Assembly: GCA_946405645.1 (NCBI GenBank)
Contig: CAMJHW010000082.1
Location: 1 to 6,237, forward strand
Reading direction: 5' to 3'
Length of the DNA: 6,237 nt
DNA from: an uncultured Bacteroidales bacterium
GTDB taxonomy: Bacteria > Bacteroidota > Bacteroidia > Bacteroidales > UBA932
Below are positions 5,256-6,237 of this stretch, in pieces; the stretch's first letter is position 1; each line of letters opens with the position of its first letter. Made by a program: the position numbers and the translations under genes. The notes beneath the pieces were generated by a model. That model saw only the letters and a program-made list of their open reading frames with translations. It searched no databases and was not told where the DNA came from.

Positions 5256-6237
5256 ATGAAACAAACGATCCTAAAAAGATCGGCTGTTATCCTGTCTATT
5301 CTGCTCATGGGCTTTACAGCGTTCGCCCAGAACAGACCCCTGGCAGGAAAGGTGGTCGATCAGAATGGAGAGCCCATCGTGGGTGCATCCATCATGGTGG
5401 TGGGCAACTCCACCATCGGAACAGTGACCAATGCTGACGGTAACTACAATCTCAATGTCCCCGCTCAGGCCAGCGTCACCGTTTCCTGTATCGGTTATAC
5501 GTCCCAGACCGTTTCCGTCGCAGGACGTCCCGTCATCAATTTCACTCTTGAAGAGGACAATGAGTTCCTCGAGGAAACCGTCGTGATCGGTTATGGTGTC
5601 CAGAAGAAGAGCGACCTCTCCGGTGCCGTTGCATCCGTCCGCTCCGAAGACCTCAAGAACCGTTCGACCGTCGATGCCGCCGCCGCCCTCCAGGGCAAGG
5701 TTTCCGGTGTCCACGTCCTCACCAACGGTGCTCCGGGTGAAGGCGCTACCATCCGCGTCCGTGGATATTCCTCCAACGGCGGAAGCCTCTCCCCTCTGTA
5801 CATCGTGGACGGTCTGCAGGTCAGCAGCATCCAGTACATCGACCCTTCGATGATCGAGTCCATCGAGGTCCTCAAGGACGCCGCCTCCGCAGCCATCTAC
5901 GGCGCCCAGGCCGGTAACGGTGTCGTCCTCGTGACCACCAAGACCGGTAGCGAAGGCACCGCCACCGTCACCTACAACGGCAAGGCCACCCTCCAGGACT
6001 TCCACAGGCGTCCGATGATGAACCGCGACGAACTGTCCAAGTATCTCAAGTACGAGTACGGCGACGACTGGGTGGATTCACGTATCGGCATGTACGACTA
6101 CAAGCACCCTTATTATGATAACGGAGTCATCGACACCGACTGGCTGTCCGAATACTTCGAGCCCACCTGGAGCCAGCAGCATGGCATCAGCTTCTCCGGC
6201 GGTAACAGGAACGGCCACTTCTTCACCTCCCTCAACT
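5256..6237 (+). CDS. SusC/RagA-type TonB-dependent outer-membrane receptor (N-terminal third)
   Basis: Imports glycan fragments or peptides across the outer membrane, using TonB energy and usually a SusD-like lid lipoprotein. The first 327 codons are present, out of about 1000 expected. Residues 1-24 are a signal peptide (cleavage probably after AFA, before Gln25). Residues 28-100 form the CarboxypepD_reg-like domain (GKVVDQNGEPIVGASI, then NADGNYNL and SVTVSCIGY). Residues 106-128 hold the TonB-box/SusC signature EETVVIGYGVQKKSDLSGAV. The plug domain follows (about 118-231) with LQGKVSGV, TIRVRGYSS, LYIVDG (181-186) and IESIEVLKDAASAAIYGAQAGNGVV. The barrel begins after about 235. There is no N-terminal STN domain, so sigma/anti-sigma transenvelope signalling through this receptor is unlikely. 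Codons are strongly biased (18 of 19 Ile codons ATC, none ATA), unlike the upstream dehydrogenases, consistent with high expression. Substrate cannot be told; a SusD gene would be expected just beyond the window. Confidence 0.95.
   Translation, partial: MKQTILKRSAVILSILLMGFTAFAQNRPLAGKVVDQNGEPIVGASIMVVGNSTIGTVTNADGNYNLNVPAQASVTVSCIGYTSQTVSVAGRPVINFTLEEDNEFLEETVVIGYGVQKKSDLSGAVASVRSEDLKNRSTVDAAAALQGKVSGVHVLTNGAPGEGATIRVRGYSSNGGSLSPLYIVDGLQVSSIQYIDPSMIESIEVLKDAASAAIYGAQAGNGVVLVTTKTGSEGTATVTYNGKATLQDFHRRPMMNRDELSKYLKYEYGDDWVDSRIGMYDYKHPYYDNGVIDTDWLSEYFEPTWSQQHGISFSGGNRNGHFFTSLN

Noticed and set aside
5271..6005. Minus-strand open frame (244 codons), rich in Gly and Asp, opposite the SusC-like gene
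   Set aside because: The Gly/Asp/Val-rich sequence is the reverse reading of the receptor's GTC/ACC/ATC-biased codons.

Overview
The window looks like a chromosomal segment from a member of the Bacteroidota, most likely order Bacteroidales. Three things point there: a SusC/RagA-type TonB-dependent receptor at the right edge, promoter boxes of the Bacteroidetes TAnnTTTG type, and start codons preceded by AT-rich leaders without good Shine-Dalgarno sequences. Coding DNA is fairly GC-rich and the intergenic DNA is strikingly AT-rich. Genus cannot be decided from the sequence alone.

Layout, left to right. Positions 1-1333 hold a leftward unit: a small secreted helical protein (1333 to 911) followed 9 bases later by pheS, the alpha subunit of phenylalanyl-tRNA synthetase, whose C-terminus runs off the left edge. 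A 73-base divergent intergenic region (1334-1406) carries a near-perfect Bacteroidetes promoter for this leftward unit and a -7 box for the rightward unit. The two face each other, so their leaders would overlap. Positions 1407-5093 are a tightly packed rightward operon of three genes: an exported family C69 dipeptidase, an aldo/keto reductase closely resembling L-galactose dehydrogenase, and a zinc-dependent medium-chain dehydrogenase resembling L-galactonate 5-dehydrogenase. A 162-base AT-rich gap (5094-5255) ends in an imperfect stem-loop that abuts the next start codon. From 5256 to the right edge runs the first third of a SusC-like outer-membrane receptor.

How the genes may work together. 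The reductase and the zinc dehydrogenase fit steps one and three of an oxidative L-galactose (or related sugar) route: sugar to lactone, lactone to aldonate, aldonate to keto-uronate. No recognised lactonase lies in the window. The receptor may import glycans or peptides and could begin a polysaccharide-utilisation locus, but its link to the upstream operon is only proximity. The exported dipeptidase is not an obvious partner of sugar oxidation, which makes this operon composition the most unusual aspect of the region. I see no mobile element, CRISPR array, tRNA or rRNA.
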